NCBI RefSeq assembly: GCF_014696625.1
Contig: NZ_JACJQL010000026.1
Location: 1-64,000, forward strand
Direction: 5' to 3'
DNA: 64,000 bases
Origin: Nostoc parmelioides FACHB-3921
Lineage (GTDB): Bacteria > Cyanobacteriota > Cyanobacteriia > Cyanobacteriales > Nostocaceae
Below, piece after piece: positions 37,207 to 46,367 of this stretch. The first letter of the stretch is position 1, and each line of letters starts with the position of its first letter. A model generated the notes under the pieces. It searched no databases. It was not told where the DNA came from and saw only the letters and a list, made by a program, of their open reading frames with translations. A program made the position numbers and the translations under genes.

Positions 37207-37431
37207 TCATACCTGAGATAAGGCAGAGTCAACTAATTTTTTAAATTTCATATAAGCCTCTGGTGCTGTCAGAATATTTGAGTTGTGTTCTTCAGGGAGG
37301 CAAAATTCTTGGCTATCTGGGTAATGATGAACAATAAACGAGGGTATTATTCCCAACTTGACGGCTTTTTTCCCTAGCTCCTCTGCTTTTTCTGCTAGGG
37401 TATTTTCATCATGAAACAAGTAGTTACTCAT
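37207..37431 (-). CDS. Small hypothetical protein
   Basis: The product (74 residues) is a soluble, mainly helical protein: ENTLAEKAEELGKKAVKLG (helix), then IVHHYPDSQEFCLPEE, and a C-terminal helix PEAYMKFKKLVDSAL. I do not recognise the family. It is alone on its strand, between the desaturase and the LysR gene. Codon use is like that of its neighbours, and the clean helix pattern supports a real gene. Confidence 0.55.
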   Translation of the reverse strand: MSNYLFHDENTLAEKAEELGKKAVKLGIIPSFIVHHYPDSQEFCLPEEHNSNILTAPEAYMKFKKLVDSALSQV

Positions 37432-37713
37432 AGGATCAATAGGAGCTATTTTCTATTTTTACAACCTCGCTGTGCTAGGAGTTGATAGAGTTTATTCACC
37501 ACTGCTCATCTCCTTCAAAGCTTTTATAAACTAGAAAGTTGAGGAACTTGTGAGGAAAAGTATCAAAGTCAGCAAAATTTGATAAAGTCCCCGATCACTA
37601 ATTCCTCATCTCCCATCCTCACAAAATCCTCATAATTTTTACTTATTATCTGTAATACTAGCCAAGTACAAGTTACTTTTGCTTGACAGTAGCTTGTCTG
37701 TCGAATTATTTAT

Positions 37714-38664
37714 ATGAACAGTTATCTAGATTTAATCCACAGAGATAGCCTTTTAAATTCCTTAAGCTTAGAGCATTTGAGAATTTTTGAGGCGATCGCA
37801 CGACATAAAAGCTTTACCCGTGCAGCCGAAGAGTTGTTCACTACCCAACCTTCTGTATCCCGTCATATTAAACAATTAACGGAAACAATTGGGTTGCCTC
37901 TATTTAAATATGTAGATAATTGCATTCAACTGACACCAACTGGGGAAGAATTGCTCATTATTTATAAGGAAATATTTCAGCATTTAGAAAATTTTGATAC
38001 AAAATTAGTTGATTTAAAAGATAGTAATCATGGTTACTTAAAAGTCTCGGCTGTAACGACAAGCAAGTATGTGATTACTAATTTGTTGCAACCATTTTGT
38101 AGACTTTATCCTGATATTAGAATTGCCCTTGAGTTTACAAATCATGAAGTAATTTTGACAAGAATACAAGATAATGCGGATGATTTTTATATTCTTGGAT
38201 ATCCACCAAAGAAAGAAGATATTGAAATCAAGCCATTTATGGATAATCCTTTAGTAGTAGTCGCTCCAGCAAATCATCCTTTTGTGAAGCAATCATCTAT
38301 TTCTTTGGAACGTTTAGCTAAAGAACAATTGATTATGCGAGAAAGAGGCTCGGAAACTCGTATGGCTGTAGAAATGTTGTTTGCTGAACGGGGAATCAGA
38401 ATGCCAGTTAAATTGGAGGTAAGTAGTAATAACGCCACTAAACAAGCAGTACTTGAAGGTTTAGGACTAGCAGTTTTATCAATACATACCTTATATCCTG
38501 AATTACAACGAAATCAGCTATCAATCGTGAATGTAAAGGGGTTTCCTATTCTTCAACAATGGCAAATAGCTTATCCAAAGAAAAAATGGCTGTCTCCTAT
38601 TGTGAGTACTTTTTTAGAATATTTACTAACAGAGGGAGTAGGAACTAAAGGTGGGCATTTTTGA
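37714..38664 (+). CDS. LysR-family transcriptional regulator
   Basis: The product (316 residues) has the N-terminal winged helix (about residues 18-75: LEHLRIFEAIARHKSFTRAAEELFTTQPSVSRHIKQLTETIGLPLFKY) and a substrate-binding-like effector domain (about 105-305). The pattern of the N-terminus resembles the CbbR/CmpR group of cyanobacteria, but the effector is not named by sequence. It is followed after 397 bp by sucrose synthase on the same strand. No divergent gene, the usual LysR target, is present; the nearest on the other strand is the 74-residue hypothetical. Start at 37714 has no clear Shine-Dalgarno. Confidence 0.88.
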   Translation: MNSYLDLIHRDSLLNSLSLEHLRIFEAIARHKSFTRAAEELFTTQPSVSRHIKQLTETIGLPLFKYVDNCIQLTPTGEELLIIYKEIFQHLENFDTKLVDLKDSNHGYLKVSAVTTSKYVITNLLQPFCRLYPDIRIALEFTNHEVILTRIQDNADDFYILGYPPKKEDIEIKPFMDNPLVVVAPANHPFVKQSSISLERLAKEQLIMRERGSETRMAVEMLFAERGIRMPVKLEVSSNNATKQAVLEGLGLAVLSIHTLYPELQRNQLSIVNVKGFPILQQWQIAYPKKKWLSPIVSTFLEYLLTEGVGTKGGHF

Positions 38665-38778
38665 TTTTGAGGAATCTGGTAATTAGGTGATAAGCTATTC
38701 TGCTTTTAAGTTGTACAATCTATCGTGAGGGCTGTTAATAGTTATACTAATACCGTGCATTAGCTTAGATAATTGAAT

Positions 38779-38816
38779 TATTACCCATTACTCATTACCT
38801 ATTACCTATTACCTAT
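38779..38816 (+). repeat. STRR heptamer repeats (ATTACCT)
   Basis: About five units of the ATTACCT/ATTACCC type. Confidence 0.75.
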
Positions 38817-38940
38817 ATCGGCTGGGTGTAGTATCCAAACTATAACTAGAGTATAAAAAATTGTCTATCTTTAGTTAGAGCAAATAATACCTAGTTATCG
38901 ATATTCTGAGTAAATAAGAACACGTTTTGATACGACAGAT

Positions 38941-38977
38941 AAAAACACAGATAGATCAATATATCTGTGTTTTTTTG
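38941..38977 (+). terminator. Terminator-like hairpin upstream of sucrose synthase
   Basis: A perfect 13-bp stem (AAAAACACAGATA, 38941-38953, with TATCTGTGTTTTT, 38962-38974) closes an 8-base loop, and the T run continues after the stem. It could end the LysR transcript or attenuate transcription into sucrose synthase. Confidence 0.7.
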
Positions 38978-39061
38978 CGTTTGTACGTATTGAAATTCTA
39001 GGTTGTTAGCCTACGTTACCCTAGAAAGCAAATAGGTTAAATCTTCATTTAAGGGGTGAAT

Positions 39062-41482
39062 ATGTCAGAATTAATGCAAACAATTTTAGATAGTGAAGAA
39101 AAAAATGATTTGCGCGCATTTATTAGTGAGTTGCGTCAGCAAGATAAAAATTACCTGCTACGCAACGATATACTGAATGTGTATAGTGAATACTGCTCTA
39201 AGTGCCAGAAATCGGAAACTTCTTATAAGTTTTCCAATCTAGGTAAACTTATTTACTACACTCAAGAAATAATTCAAGAAGACTCGAATTTTTGTTTCAT
39301 TATTCGTCCTAATATTGCTGCTCAAGAAGTATATCGACTCACCGCAGATTTAGACGTAGAGCCGATGACTGTACAGGAATTGTTGGATTTGCGCGATCGC
39401 CTAGTCAATAAATTCCATCCCCATGAAGGCGATCTATTAGAACTGGATTTCGGCCCCTTTTACGACTACACCCCAACCATCCGCGACCCCAAGAATATTG
39501 GCAAGGGTGTACAATACCTCAACCGTTATCTCTCTAGTAAACTTTTTCAAGACTCTCAACAATGGCTGGAAAGTCTGTTTAATTTCTTGCGCCTACATAA
39601 CTACAACGGTATTCAACTACTGATCAACTATCAAATTCAATCACAGCAGCAATTATCGCAGCAGGTTAAGAAAGCACTGAACTTTGTGAGCGATCGCCCC
39701 CATGATGAACCCTACGAACAATTTCGCCTGCAATTGCAAGCTATGGGCTTTGAACCAGGGTGGGGTAATACAGCCTCTCGTGTGCGGGATACCTTAAACA
39801 TTCTGGATGAATTGATAGACTCGCCTGATCCCCAAACCTTGGAAGCTTTTATCTCTCGCATCCCGATGATTTTTAGAATCGTCTTAGTTTCAGCCCACGG
39901 CTGGTTCGGACAAGAGGGGGTTTTAGGTCGTCCAGATACCGGCGGTCAGGTAGTTTACGTCCTTGACCAAGCCAAGAATTTAGAAAAGCAACTGCAAGAA
40001 GATGCCATACTTGCAGGTTTAGAGGTGTTGAACGTCCAGCCCAAGGTAATTATCCTCACCCGGTTGATTCCCAATAGTGACGGAACTCTGTGTAACCAAA
40101 GGCTGGAAAAAGTCCACGGTACAGAGAACGCCTGGATTTTGCGCGTACCTCTGCGGGAGTTTAACCCCAAGATGACGCAAAACTGGATTTCCCGATTCGA
40201 GTTCTGGCCTTACCTAGAAACCTTCGCCATAGACTCGGAAAGAGAATTATTAGCAGAATTTCAAGGTAGACCCGATTTAATCGTGGGTAACTACACCGAT
40301 GGGAACTTAGTTGCTTTTCTGTTGGCGCGACGGATGAAAGTTACCCAATGCAACATCGCCCATGCTTTAGAAAAATCCAAATACTTATTCAGTAACCTCT
40401 ACTGGCAAGATTTGGAAGAAAAATATCACTTCTCCTTACAGTTCACTGCTGACTTAATAGCCATGAATGCTGCTAACTTCGTCATCAGCAGCACCTATCA
40501 AGAAATTGTTGGCACACCAGACAGTGTAGGGCAGTATGAGTCTTACAAATGCTTCACCATGCCGGAACTGTATCATGTGGTCAACGGCATTGAATTATTT
40601 AGCCCCAAATTTAACGTTGTACCGCCTGGGGTAAATGAAAATTCCTACTTTCCCTACACACATACTCAAGACAGAATAGAAAGCGATCGCGATCGCCTAG
40701 AGGAAATGCTGTTTACCCTAGAAGATTCTAGCCAAATCTTCGGCAAACTCGACGACCCAAATAAGCGTCCTATTTTCTCAATGGCGCGACTTGACCGCAT
40801 TAAAAACCTCACAGGTTTAGCAGAATGCTTTGGTAAAAGTAAAGAATTGCAAGAACATTGCAACTTAATTTTAGTTGCAGGTAAGCTGCGTATCGAAGAA
40901 TCAGAAGATAACGAAGAACGGGACGAAATCGTCAAACTTTACCGGATTATTGACGAATACAACCTGCATGGCAAAATTCGCTGGTTAGGTGTGCGCTTAT
41001 CCAAAAATGACTCCGGTGAAATTTATCGTGTCATTTGCGATCGCCAAGGCATTTTTGTACAACCAGCATTATTTGAAGCCTTTGGGTTGACAATTCTAGA
41101 GTCAATGATTTCCGGATTGCCAACATTCGCCACCCAATTTGGAGGGCCATTAGAGATTATTCAGGATCAAATTAATGGTTTCTACATCAACCCAACCCAT
41201 CTAGAAGAAACAGCCACGAAAATTCTAGATTTTATCACCAAATGCGAACATAATTCCAACTATTGGAAGATAATTTCCGAGAAAGCAATTGACAGAGTAT
41301 ATAGTACATATACCTGGAAAATCCATACAACCAAGCTGTTAACTTTAGCTCGGATTTACGGCTTCTGGAACTTTACCTCGAAGGAAAAACGCGAGGATTT
41401 ATTACGCTATCTTGAGTCGCTGTTCTACTTAATTTACAAACCCAGAGCGCAGCAACTATTAGAACAGCATAAATATCGGTGA
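39062..41482 (+). CDS. susA: Sucrose synthase
   Basis: The enzyme interconverts sucrose plus UDP (or ADP) and fructose plus nucleotide-glucose, mainly in the cleaving direction in heterocystous cyanobacteria, where it links sucrose to glycogen and nitrogen fixation. The product (806 residues) is the exact length of the known cyanobacterial enzymes. The glycosyltransferase GT-B motifs are HGWFGQEGVLGRPDTGGQ, PIFSMARLDRIKNLTG and the nucleotide-sugar Glu pair in LFEAFGLTILES. AAGGGG lies seven bases before the ATG at 39062, so that start is preferred over the GTG at 39056. It is preceded by a leader with a terminator-like hairpin. Confidence 0.97.
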   Translation: MSELMQTILDSEEKNDLRAFISELRQQDKNYLLRNDILNVYSEYCSKCQKSETSYKFSNLGKLIYYTQEIIQEDSNFCFIIRPNIAAQEVYRLTADLDVEPMTVQELLDLRDRLVNKFHPHEGDLLELDFGPFYDYTPTIRDPKNIGKGVQYLNRYLSSKLFQDSQQWLESLFNFLRLHNYNGIQLLINYQIQSQQQLSQQVKKALNFVSDRPHDEPYEQFRLQLQAMGFEPGWGNTASRVRDTLNILDELIDSPDPQTLEAFISRIPMIFRIVLVSAHGWFGQEGVLGRPDTGGQVVYVLDQAKNLEKQLQEDAILAGLEVLNVQPKVIILTRLIPNSDGTLCNQRLEKVHGTENAWILRVPLREFNPKMTQNWISRFEFWPYLETFAIDSERELLAEFQGRPDLIVGNYTDGNLVAFLLARRMKVTQCNIAHALEKSKYLFSNLYWQDLEEKYHFSLQFTADLIAMNAANFVISSTYQEIVGTPDSVGQYESYKCFTMPELYHVVNGIELFSPKFNVVPPGVNENSYFPYTHTQDRIESDRDRLEEMLFTLEDSSQIFGKLDDPNKRPIFSMARLDRIKNLTGLAECFGKSKELQEHCNLILVAGKLRIEESEDNEERDEIVKLYRIIDEYNLHGKIRWLGVRLSKNDSGEIYRVICDRQGIFVQPALFEAFGLTILESMISGLPTFATQFGGPLEIIQDQINGFYINPTHLEETATKILDFITKCEHNSNYWKIISEKAIDRVYSTYTWKIHTTKLLTLARIYGFWNFTSKEKREDLLRYLESLFYLIYKPRAQQLLEQHKYR

Positions 41483-41527
41483 TTTGTTATTAGTCATTAG
41501 TCATTATTGTCTACTTTTGGCTATGGA

Positions 41528-42124
41528 CTATCTTGTCAAGGAAGACCAAGTATTGAAACCAACTACCCCATCTACTGACAGATTGCGCTGAATTTGAAAA
41601 GCTTTAACAGCAGTTTCAGTCAGCGCACCAAAATTCCCATCTACTCGAACAGCGTAGCCTTTAGCAACTAATAACCGTTGCAAAGCTCGTACAGCAAGAC
41701 CAGAATTACCAAAACGTAGTGTAGGTAAATTACGACGAGTAGTAGACCTTCTAGCAATCAGTATCTCATTACGAAACCTTTGGCTTATCAGGCGTGGTTC
41801 CTGAGCAAACTTGACTCTGACAGCTTGAAAATTATTAAATTCATCCACACTATATAAGTCTTTCTCTAGAACTTTCTGTGTTTTTTTTATGAGAGATTTG
41901 TAATTGTCCGGTGGATAATTAGCTTTAATAGTTGAGTCATTTTCATTAAGCTGCGTGAATTCAGGAGGCGTGATTTTTACAGACGATATTAACTGATACG
42001 ATTCACCCTGTATTGAGTTGTTCACGCCTTTGTCAAGCTGAATTGCAGGCTTTTTGGGTACGATAGGCGTAGAAGGTTGATTTTTTGCTAATACGCCCGT
42101 CATCAGCAAGACAATTTCATTCAT
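41528..42124 (-). CDS. Peptidoglycan-binding domain protein
   Basis: The product (about 198 residues from the ATG at 42124; the open frame runs to 42205) ends in one peptidoglycan-binding domain of the PG_binding_1 type: LRFGNSGLAVRALQRLLVAKGY, VDGNFGALTETAVKAFQ and VDGVVGFNTW. The N-terminal part is a charged, non-conserved linker with a Pro/Lys-rich stretch. A short hydrophobic N-terminus (NEIVLLMTGVLA) could be a weak signal or anchor. It is convergent with sucrose synthase. Role: binding the cell wall, no catalytic domain. Confidence 0.75.
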   Translation of the reverse strand: MNEIVLLMTGVLAKNQPSTPIVPKKPAIQLDKGVNNSIQGESYQLISSVKITPPEFTQLNENDSTIKANYPPDNYKSLIKKTQKVLEKDLYSVDEFNNFQAVRVKFAQEPRLISQRFRNEILIARRSTTRRNLPTLRFGNSGLAVRALQRLLVAKGYAVRVDGNFGALTETAVKAFQIQRNLSVDGVVGFNTWSSLTR

Positions 42125-42817
42125 GGTAATTGATGTCACTATGACCCATAATTCCTTTGACAGAAAAAAATAAATTATTCCGGAATAACGTCTACTTAAA
42201 TTCAATAAGTTAAATTTGCATCGATGATAAATAATTTAGAAACTAGCTGCAAAATCACGCAGATATTCTACTTCCTGATTTTTAAGTGATAGCTTCTGTT
42301 TTTGCAGTCAGTCTTTTTGGTGATGGACTATTTTTTTGATACTTCATGCCACAGACTAATGTACATCGCCAAATATCAAACTAGTCTTTTTCTCTGATGT
42401 GTAATTAATTTGAACTATTTACAATACATCCTACTTAAGTCCTACAATTAAGTGTTAGAGAATAATAAACTCTAGATAATAAGAAATTTATTCCATCTGA
42501 AGCGGTATATATCCAGATAAATTTTTGCAATTTGGTATTCCCAAATTACTGGTGTTTTAATAAAGGTATTAATGATTACTTTTAAAAATATAAATAATGT
42601 CAGATTTCGTACTTTAAATACAAGACTTACACAGTTGGTATATTAGTAGAGTGCGCCAAGTATCAAAAATTTGTTTATTAACAGTATTCGAGCTACCTGA
42701 CACAACCTAGACAACATATATCAGATGTAGATTCGTAGAGTGGGCATTGCCCACCCTACAGGTGCTTAGATATTCATGTGCGCGCAGTCTGCATCAAAAA
42801 TAACCAAATCAGATTAA
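42125..42817. other. Intergenic region
   Basis: Apart from 42125-42205, which is open in frame with the peptidoglycan-binding gene, no coding is seen. A fragment like a MITE end (AGACTTACACAGTTGG, about 42623) and the palindrome at 42735-42759 are the only structured parts; the rest is AT-rich. Confidence 0.55.
42735..42759. repeat. GGGCATTGCCC palindromic repeat
   Basis: GTAGAGTGGGCA faces TGCCCACCCTAC across one base, with a single mismatch. It is the same family as the arms at 299-357. Confidence 0.7.
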
Positions 42818-43162
42818 TTAAGGTGATTCTAATTTAGTAACTCGCGCCTCTAATTTATTAACTTGTTGTTTCAATTCCACCACCAAAGTGGCTAATCTAT
42901 CAAACATTTTCTCTTGTTCTGGCAAAGAGATATTTCTGCGGGAACCCGATGGAACTGTAATCGTTGTTCTGGGAGAGGATGCTGGCTGGCGGTTTTGGTT
43001 AAGTTGTGATTCTATTTGGTTTAATCTTGATAAAACCCGACTAAAATCAGCTTGCAAATTGTTCAGGCGAGATTCAATTTGTTGTGATGATGCTGGACTT
43101 GATAACAAACCAAGCCAAATCACCATCACTAAAGCCCCAGCAAACAACCATTTACGCAACAT
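42818..43162 (-). CDS. Hypothetical secreted coiled-coil protein
   Basis: The product (114 residues) starts LRKWLFAGALVMVIWLGLLSSPASS, a cleavable signal peptide. The rest is helical heptads (IESRLNNLQADFSRVLSRLNQIESQL and LATLVVELKQQVNKLEARVTKLE) around a Thr/Ser/Arg/Pro linker. It probably acts in the periplasm as a short coiled coil. It is 73 bp downstream of the SDR/CIA30 gene, on the same strand. Family unknown to me. Confidence 0.7.
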   Translation of the reverse strand: MLRKWLFAGALVMVIWLGLLSSPASSQQIESRLNNLQADFSRVLSRLNQIESQLNQNRQPASSPRTTITVPSGSRRNISLPEQEKMFDRLATLVVELKQQVNKLEARVTKLESP

Positions 43163-43234
43163 TTACTCTACTCCTTTGGGAAGTAGATTTATAAAATAAT
43201 TATTTCCTCAACTTCCCTATTTCATTGGTATTAT

Positions 43235-44716
43235 TTATCGGTCAGCTTCTAAATTGACAAATAACTGGTGCCAGTCAACAAACTCAGCAACATTCGTCTC
43301 TTCCTTGACCTCAAACGTAATATTACATTTCTTTTGTTGTAACGCTTGTACGCACAATTCTGCTACATCCTCTCGGCTGATTTTGCCCCGAATATTATCA
43401 CCTTGCTCGAAAATTAATGCCTTGCTTCCTGCTTCTTCAGTTAAGGCACAAGGTCTAATAATAGTGTAAGGAATGCCGCTTGCTCTTAAACTATCTTCTC
43501 CTTTTAACTTCCATGTCAAAATCCCTCCCAGTTGGTCATTTAATCTAACAGCTGGGGGTTCTTCATCTAAATTAATTCCTGGCCTACCAGGACGGGTGAC
43601 ACCTGCGGAACTTACAAGCACAAATTTTGGTGTATTTACTCCGCCATAAGCTTTGATAAATTCTATATGTAGAGCAAAACCCCCTGCTGAGAATTTAGGA
43701 TTTAAAGCGCCATCATATTCAAATTTACTTAACATTAATTGGAAGGAACTAACTCTGCTGCTGTCAATTGGTGGCGCATCTTGGACGGTTTTTGCCCGAA
43801 ATACTGGCACTAATTCTGCAAAGGGAACACGGATATTAATCCATGTATTCTCTACAGTATCAAAAGAATAGCTGTATCCTAGCCCATCCCATTTAGTCTC
43901 TGTGCGTAGGAAGATTTTGTAACGTTGACCGTCACCTTTCACCCGCAACTCTACACCTTCGTAACCAGATAAATTGAATGGTGGCTCAAAGTTTCTTGTC
44001 CTAACAGATGCGAATCCTCCTGAGTTGGCGGTAGAGACATTACCAGCAAATAAAGCAGTATTTTCTACTAATTGAATATTACTAGCACTGACTCCTCCCA
44101 TGACAACATCATCCAGCGCCCCCCAAATATTTTTTAACTCTGTTGAAGGATGGGTAAAATCAAATATGAGTTTTTCATTAGTTGCAGGTAAATAATTTGC
44201 GGCTGCTGTGACTAAATTTTTAACTCCTTGATATTCGACATTTTCTGGGGTATCACCGACGATTTCTGGCTGATAAAATTTCACACCTTGATAATATTTG
44301 GCTCTATCTGCGGTGTCTCCCTCTACTGGTTGGACGCGTACTGCGGTACAACAAATCACGGCTTGGATATTAGCCATAACAATAGGAGTTAGTGTTTCTG
44401 GTTTAGTAATGTCCGCCACTACTAAATCAACATCATCACCAAGAATTGACCGTGCTTTATCAATGTCTCGTACGAGGGCGCGGACTTTTTTACCGCGCTC
44501 TCTCAGTTTCTGTACTACTCGTTTACCAACACCACCAGTTGCACCTGCTACTAGAATTACACCCATGTTGTTTTCTCCATCAGTTCGAGGTTGATAATCC
44601 TGGGGACGACCTTGGATTAATTGCTGCACCCAACTCAAAAAAGGAATCACCTCGAAGTAAGTCAGCGTTTCAATAAACCTACATAAGTTCCATTGAGAAC
44701 GATTTTTATCAGCCAC
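43235..44716 (-). CDS. SDR-type NAD(P)-binding protein with inserted CIA30 domain (HCF173-like)
   Basis: The product (493 residues) has an atypical short-chain dehydrogenase domain with GATGGVGKRVVQKLRERG near residue 57. A CIA30 domain (about residues 165-345; FDFTHPSTELKNIWGALDDVVMGGVSAS) is inserted in it, and the SDR part resumes after it (KFVLVSSAGVTRPGRPG). The same arrangement occurs in plant HCF173, which is needed for psbA translation, and other cyanobacterial relatives help assemble photosystems. Catalytic Tyr-x3-Lys is not clear, so a binding role is likely. The start is GTG at 44716. Confidence 0.8.
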   Translation of the reverse strand: MADKNRSQWNLCRFIETLTYFEVIPFLSWVQQLIQGRPQDYQPRTDGENNMGVILVAGATGGVGKRVVQKLRERGKKVRALVRDIDKARSILGDDVDLVVADITKPETLTPIVMANIQAVICCTAVRVQPVEGDTADRAKYYQGVKFYQPEIVGDTPENVEYQGVKNLVTAAANYLPATNEKLIFDFTHPSTELKNIWGALDDVVMGGVSASNIQLVENTALFAGNVSTANSGGFASVRTRNFEPPFNLSGYEGVELRVKGDGQRYKIFLRTETKWDGLGYSYSFDTVENTWINIRVPFAELVPVFRAKTVQDAPPIDSSRVSSFQLMLSKFEYDGALNPKFSAGGFALHIEFIKAYGGVNTPKFVLVSSAGVTRPGRPGINLDEEPPAVRLNDQLGGILTWKLKGEDSLRASGIPYTIIRPCALTEEAGSKALIFEQGDNIRGKISREDVAELCVQALQQKKCNITFEVKEETNVAEFVDWHQLFVNLEADR

Positions 44717-44868
44717 AATTGCGTCCTCATAATTAGCGTCTTGCTACATCATAACGATAGGTGGGGAGTGGAGAGAGAGGAGGAGTGAAAAATCAAATAG
44801 GAGTTGTGTTTTGCTGAGGCAGGTTAGGATACTTAAGTAGTTATGATTAATCAAATAGAAATTGACTT

Positions 44869-45366
44869 ATGAGCCAACTGGAAAAAGCTCAAGCTGAGTA
44901 TGCAGGTTTTATTCAAGAGTTTCAAAGTGCCATCATTAGTACTATCAGCGAACAAGGGACTCCCAATGGTAGTTATGCTCCTTTTGTGATAGACGATGCT
45001 AAAAATATCTATATTTATGTTAGTGGTCTTGCAGTACACACCAAAAACATTGAAGCTAATTCTCTTGTAAATGTTTTATTTATTGATGATGAGGCAAAGA
45101 CTAATCAAATATTTGCTCGTCGTCGCTTGAGTTTTGATTGTACAGCCACCCTCATCGAACGTGAATCCCAGACATGGAATCAAATTGTTGACCAATTCCA
45201 AGAGCGTTTTGGTCAAATTATCGAAGTATTACGGGGCTTGGGTGACTTTCGGATTTTTCAACTAACCCCCAAAGAGGGGCGTTTTGTCATTGGCTTTGGT
45301 GCAGCTTATCACATTAGTGGCGATCGCTTAGATACTCTCGTCCCCATCACAGGCGATAAAGGATAG
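44869..45366 (+). CDS. HugZ-like pyridoxamine 5'-phosphate oxidase-fold protein
   Basis: The product (165 residues) has the split beta-barrel fold of the HugZ/PPOX flavin-binding family. Features are QSAIISTISEQGTPNGSYAPFVID, IYVSGLAVHTKNIEANSLVNVLFID and FGAAYHISGDRL. HugZ proteins degrade haem in pathogens; others reduce F420 or FMN-linked compounds. It is the first of two genes with the alpha/beta hydrolase that starts 15 bp after it. No haem-uptake genes are near, so the substrate is open. Confidence 0.8.
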   Translation: MSQLEKAQAEYAGFIQEFQSAIISTISEQGTPNGSYAPFVIDDAKNIYIYVSGLAVHTKNIEANSLVNVLFIDDEAKTNQIFARRRLSFDCTATLIERESQTWNQIVDQFQERFGQIIEVLRGLGDFRIFQLTPKEGRFVIGFGAAYHISGDRLDTLVPITGDKG

Positions 45367-45380
45367 GAAAATTAAACATT

Positions 45381-46271
45381 ATGCTTCAGTTTCAACCGCC
45401 TGGCTTTGGTCACAAGGTCATCCACACATCTTTGGGCGCAATGGTTTACTATACCCAAACTGCTGCACCTTGGTGGGATGATGACTCTGAAGATTTACCA
45501 CCCCTATTGTTTCTTCATAATTTCGGTGGGGGAGCGTCTGCTTACGAATGGTCTAAAGTTTATCCGGCTTTTGCATCTACACACCGTATTCTTGCACCTG
45601 ATTTGATTGGTTGGGGAGAGTCTGCACATCCAGTCAGGGATTATGAGATTAGAGACTATCTTACAGCGATCGCAGAATTTATCAGCCAAACTTGTCAGCA
45701 ACCAGTTAAGGTAGTCGCTTCTTCCTTAACTGCTGCTTTCACTATCCGTTTAGCGATTACTCAGCCCGACCTATTTGATTCACTCTATTTGGTCTGTCCT
45801 TCTGGATTTGATGATTTTGGTCAAGGTGCTGGTCGTAGATTACCACTACCGATAATTAATACACCTTTATTAGATAATCTCATTTATGCTTTGGGCGCAG
45901 AGAATGAAATTGCTGTGAGAAATTTTCTGCAAAGTTTTTTATTCGCTCAACCACAACGGGTTTCCCAGGAAATGGTAGACGCTTATTTATACTCTGCACA
46001 ACAACCCAACGCCAAGTTTGCTGCATTATCTTTTTTAAAAGGCGACCTTTACTTTGACCTGAGTTTATACATTCAACAATTGATAACTCCCACAGTTATC
46101 TTTTGGGGAGAAAAAGCGCAATTTACCAAGATTGAATTAGGACAACGCTTGGCTAATTTAAATCCTGATGTAATTAGAAAATTTTATGCGATCGCCAACA
46201 CAGGAATATTACCCCATTTAGAACAGCCAGAAATAATCATCGGCTTACTGCAACCATATGTAAAAGTATGA
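45381..46271 (+). CDS. Alpha/beta hydrolase
   Basis: The product (296 residues) has the alpha/beta hydrolase core: LLFLHNFGGGASAYEW is the oxyanion loop, VVASSLTAAF carries the nucleophilic Ser (ASSLT; the usual G-x-S-x-G has Ala and Thr for the outer Gly residues) and GILPHLEQPE the catalytic His. The acid is probably the Glu or Asp before KAQFT. It starts 15 bp after the HugZ-like gene, so the two are probably one operon. The bidirectional hairpin at 46297-46325 ends it. Substrate unknown: an ester or small lactone is likely. Confidence 0.82.
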   Translation: MLQFQPPGFGHKVIHTSLGAMVYYTQTAAPWWDDDSEDLPPLLFLHNFGGGASAYEWSKVYPAFASTHRILAPDLIGWGESAHPVRDYEIRDYLTAIAEFISQTCQQPVKVVASSLTAAFTIRLAITQPDLFDSLYLVCPSGFDDFGQGAGRRLPLPIINTPLLDNLIYALGAENEIAVRNFLQSFLFAQPQRVSQEMVDAYLYSAQQPNAKFAALSFLKGDLYFDLSLYIQQLITPTVIFWGEKAQFTKIELGQRLANLNPDVIRKFYAIANTGILPHLEQPEIIIGLLQPYVKV

Positions 46272-46296
46272 GGTTTTACGGGTTACGGGTGTTCAC

Positions 46297-46325
46297 ATAC
46301 CCGACTTTTTTAAAAAGTCGGGTAT
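46297..46325. terminator. Bidirectional terminator
   Basis: ATACCCGACTTTTT and its exact complement flank a single T: a perfect 14-bp stem with T runs on both strands, between the convergent hydrolase and cyanobacteriochrome kinase genes. Confidence 0.85.
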
Positions 46326-46367
46326 CTATCAATACAGTTCAGTTAAGGCTAAAACTGTTTGCCAAAG

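Larger units (their letters stand above)
38665..39061. other. Leader region of the sucrose synthase gene
   Basis: 397 bp without a gene. It contains STRR-like ATTACCT repeats (38779-38816) and the strong terminator-like hairpin at 38941-38977, about 85 bp before the sucrose synthase start. Confidence 0.7.

Noticed and set aside
37683-37711. TTGACA plus an AT-rich -10 as LysR promoter
   Set aside because: The -10 would fall on or next to the start codon at 37714, leaving no leader; probably chance.
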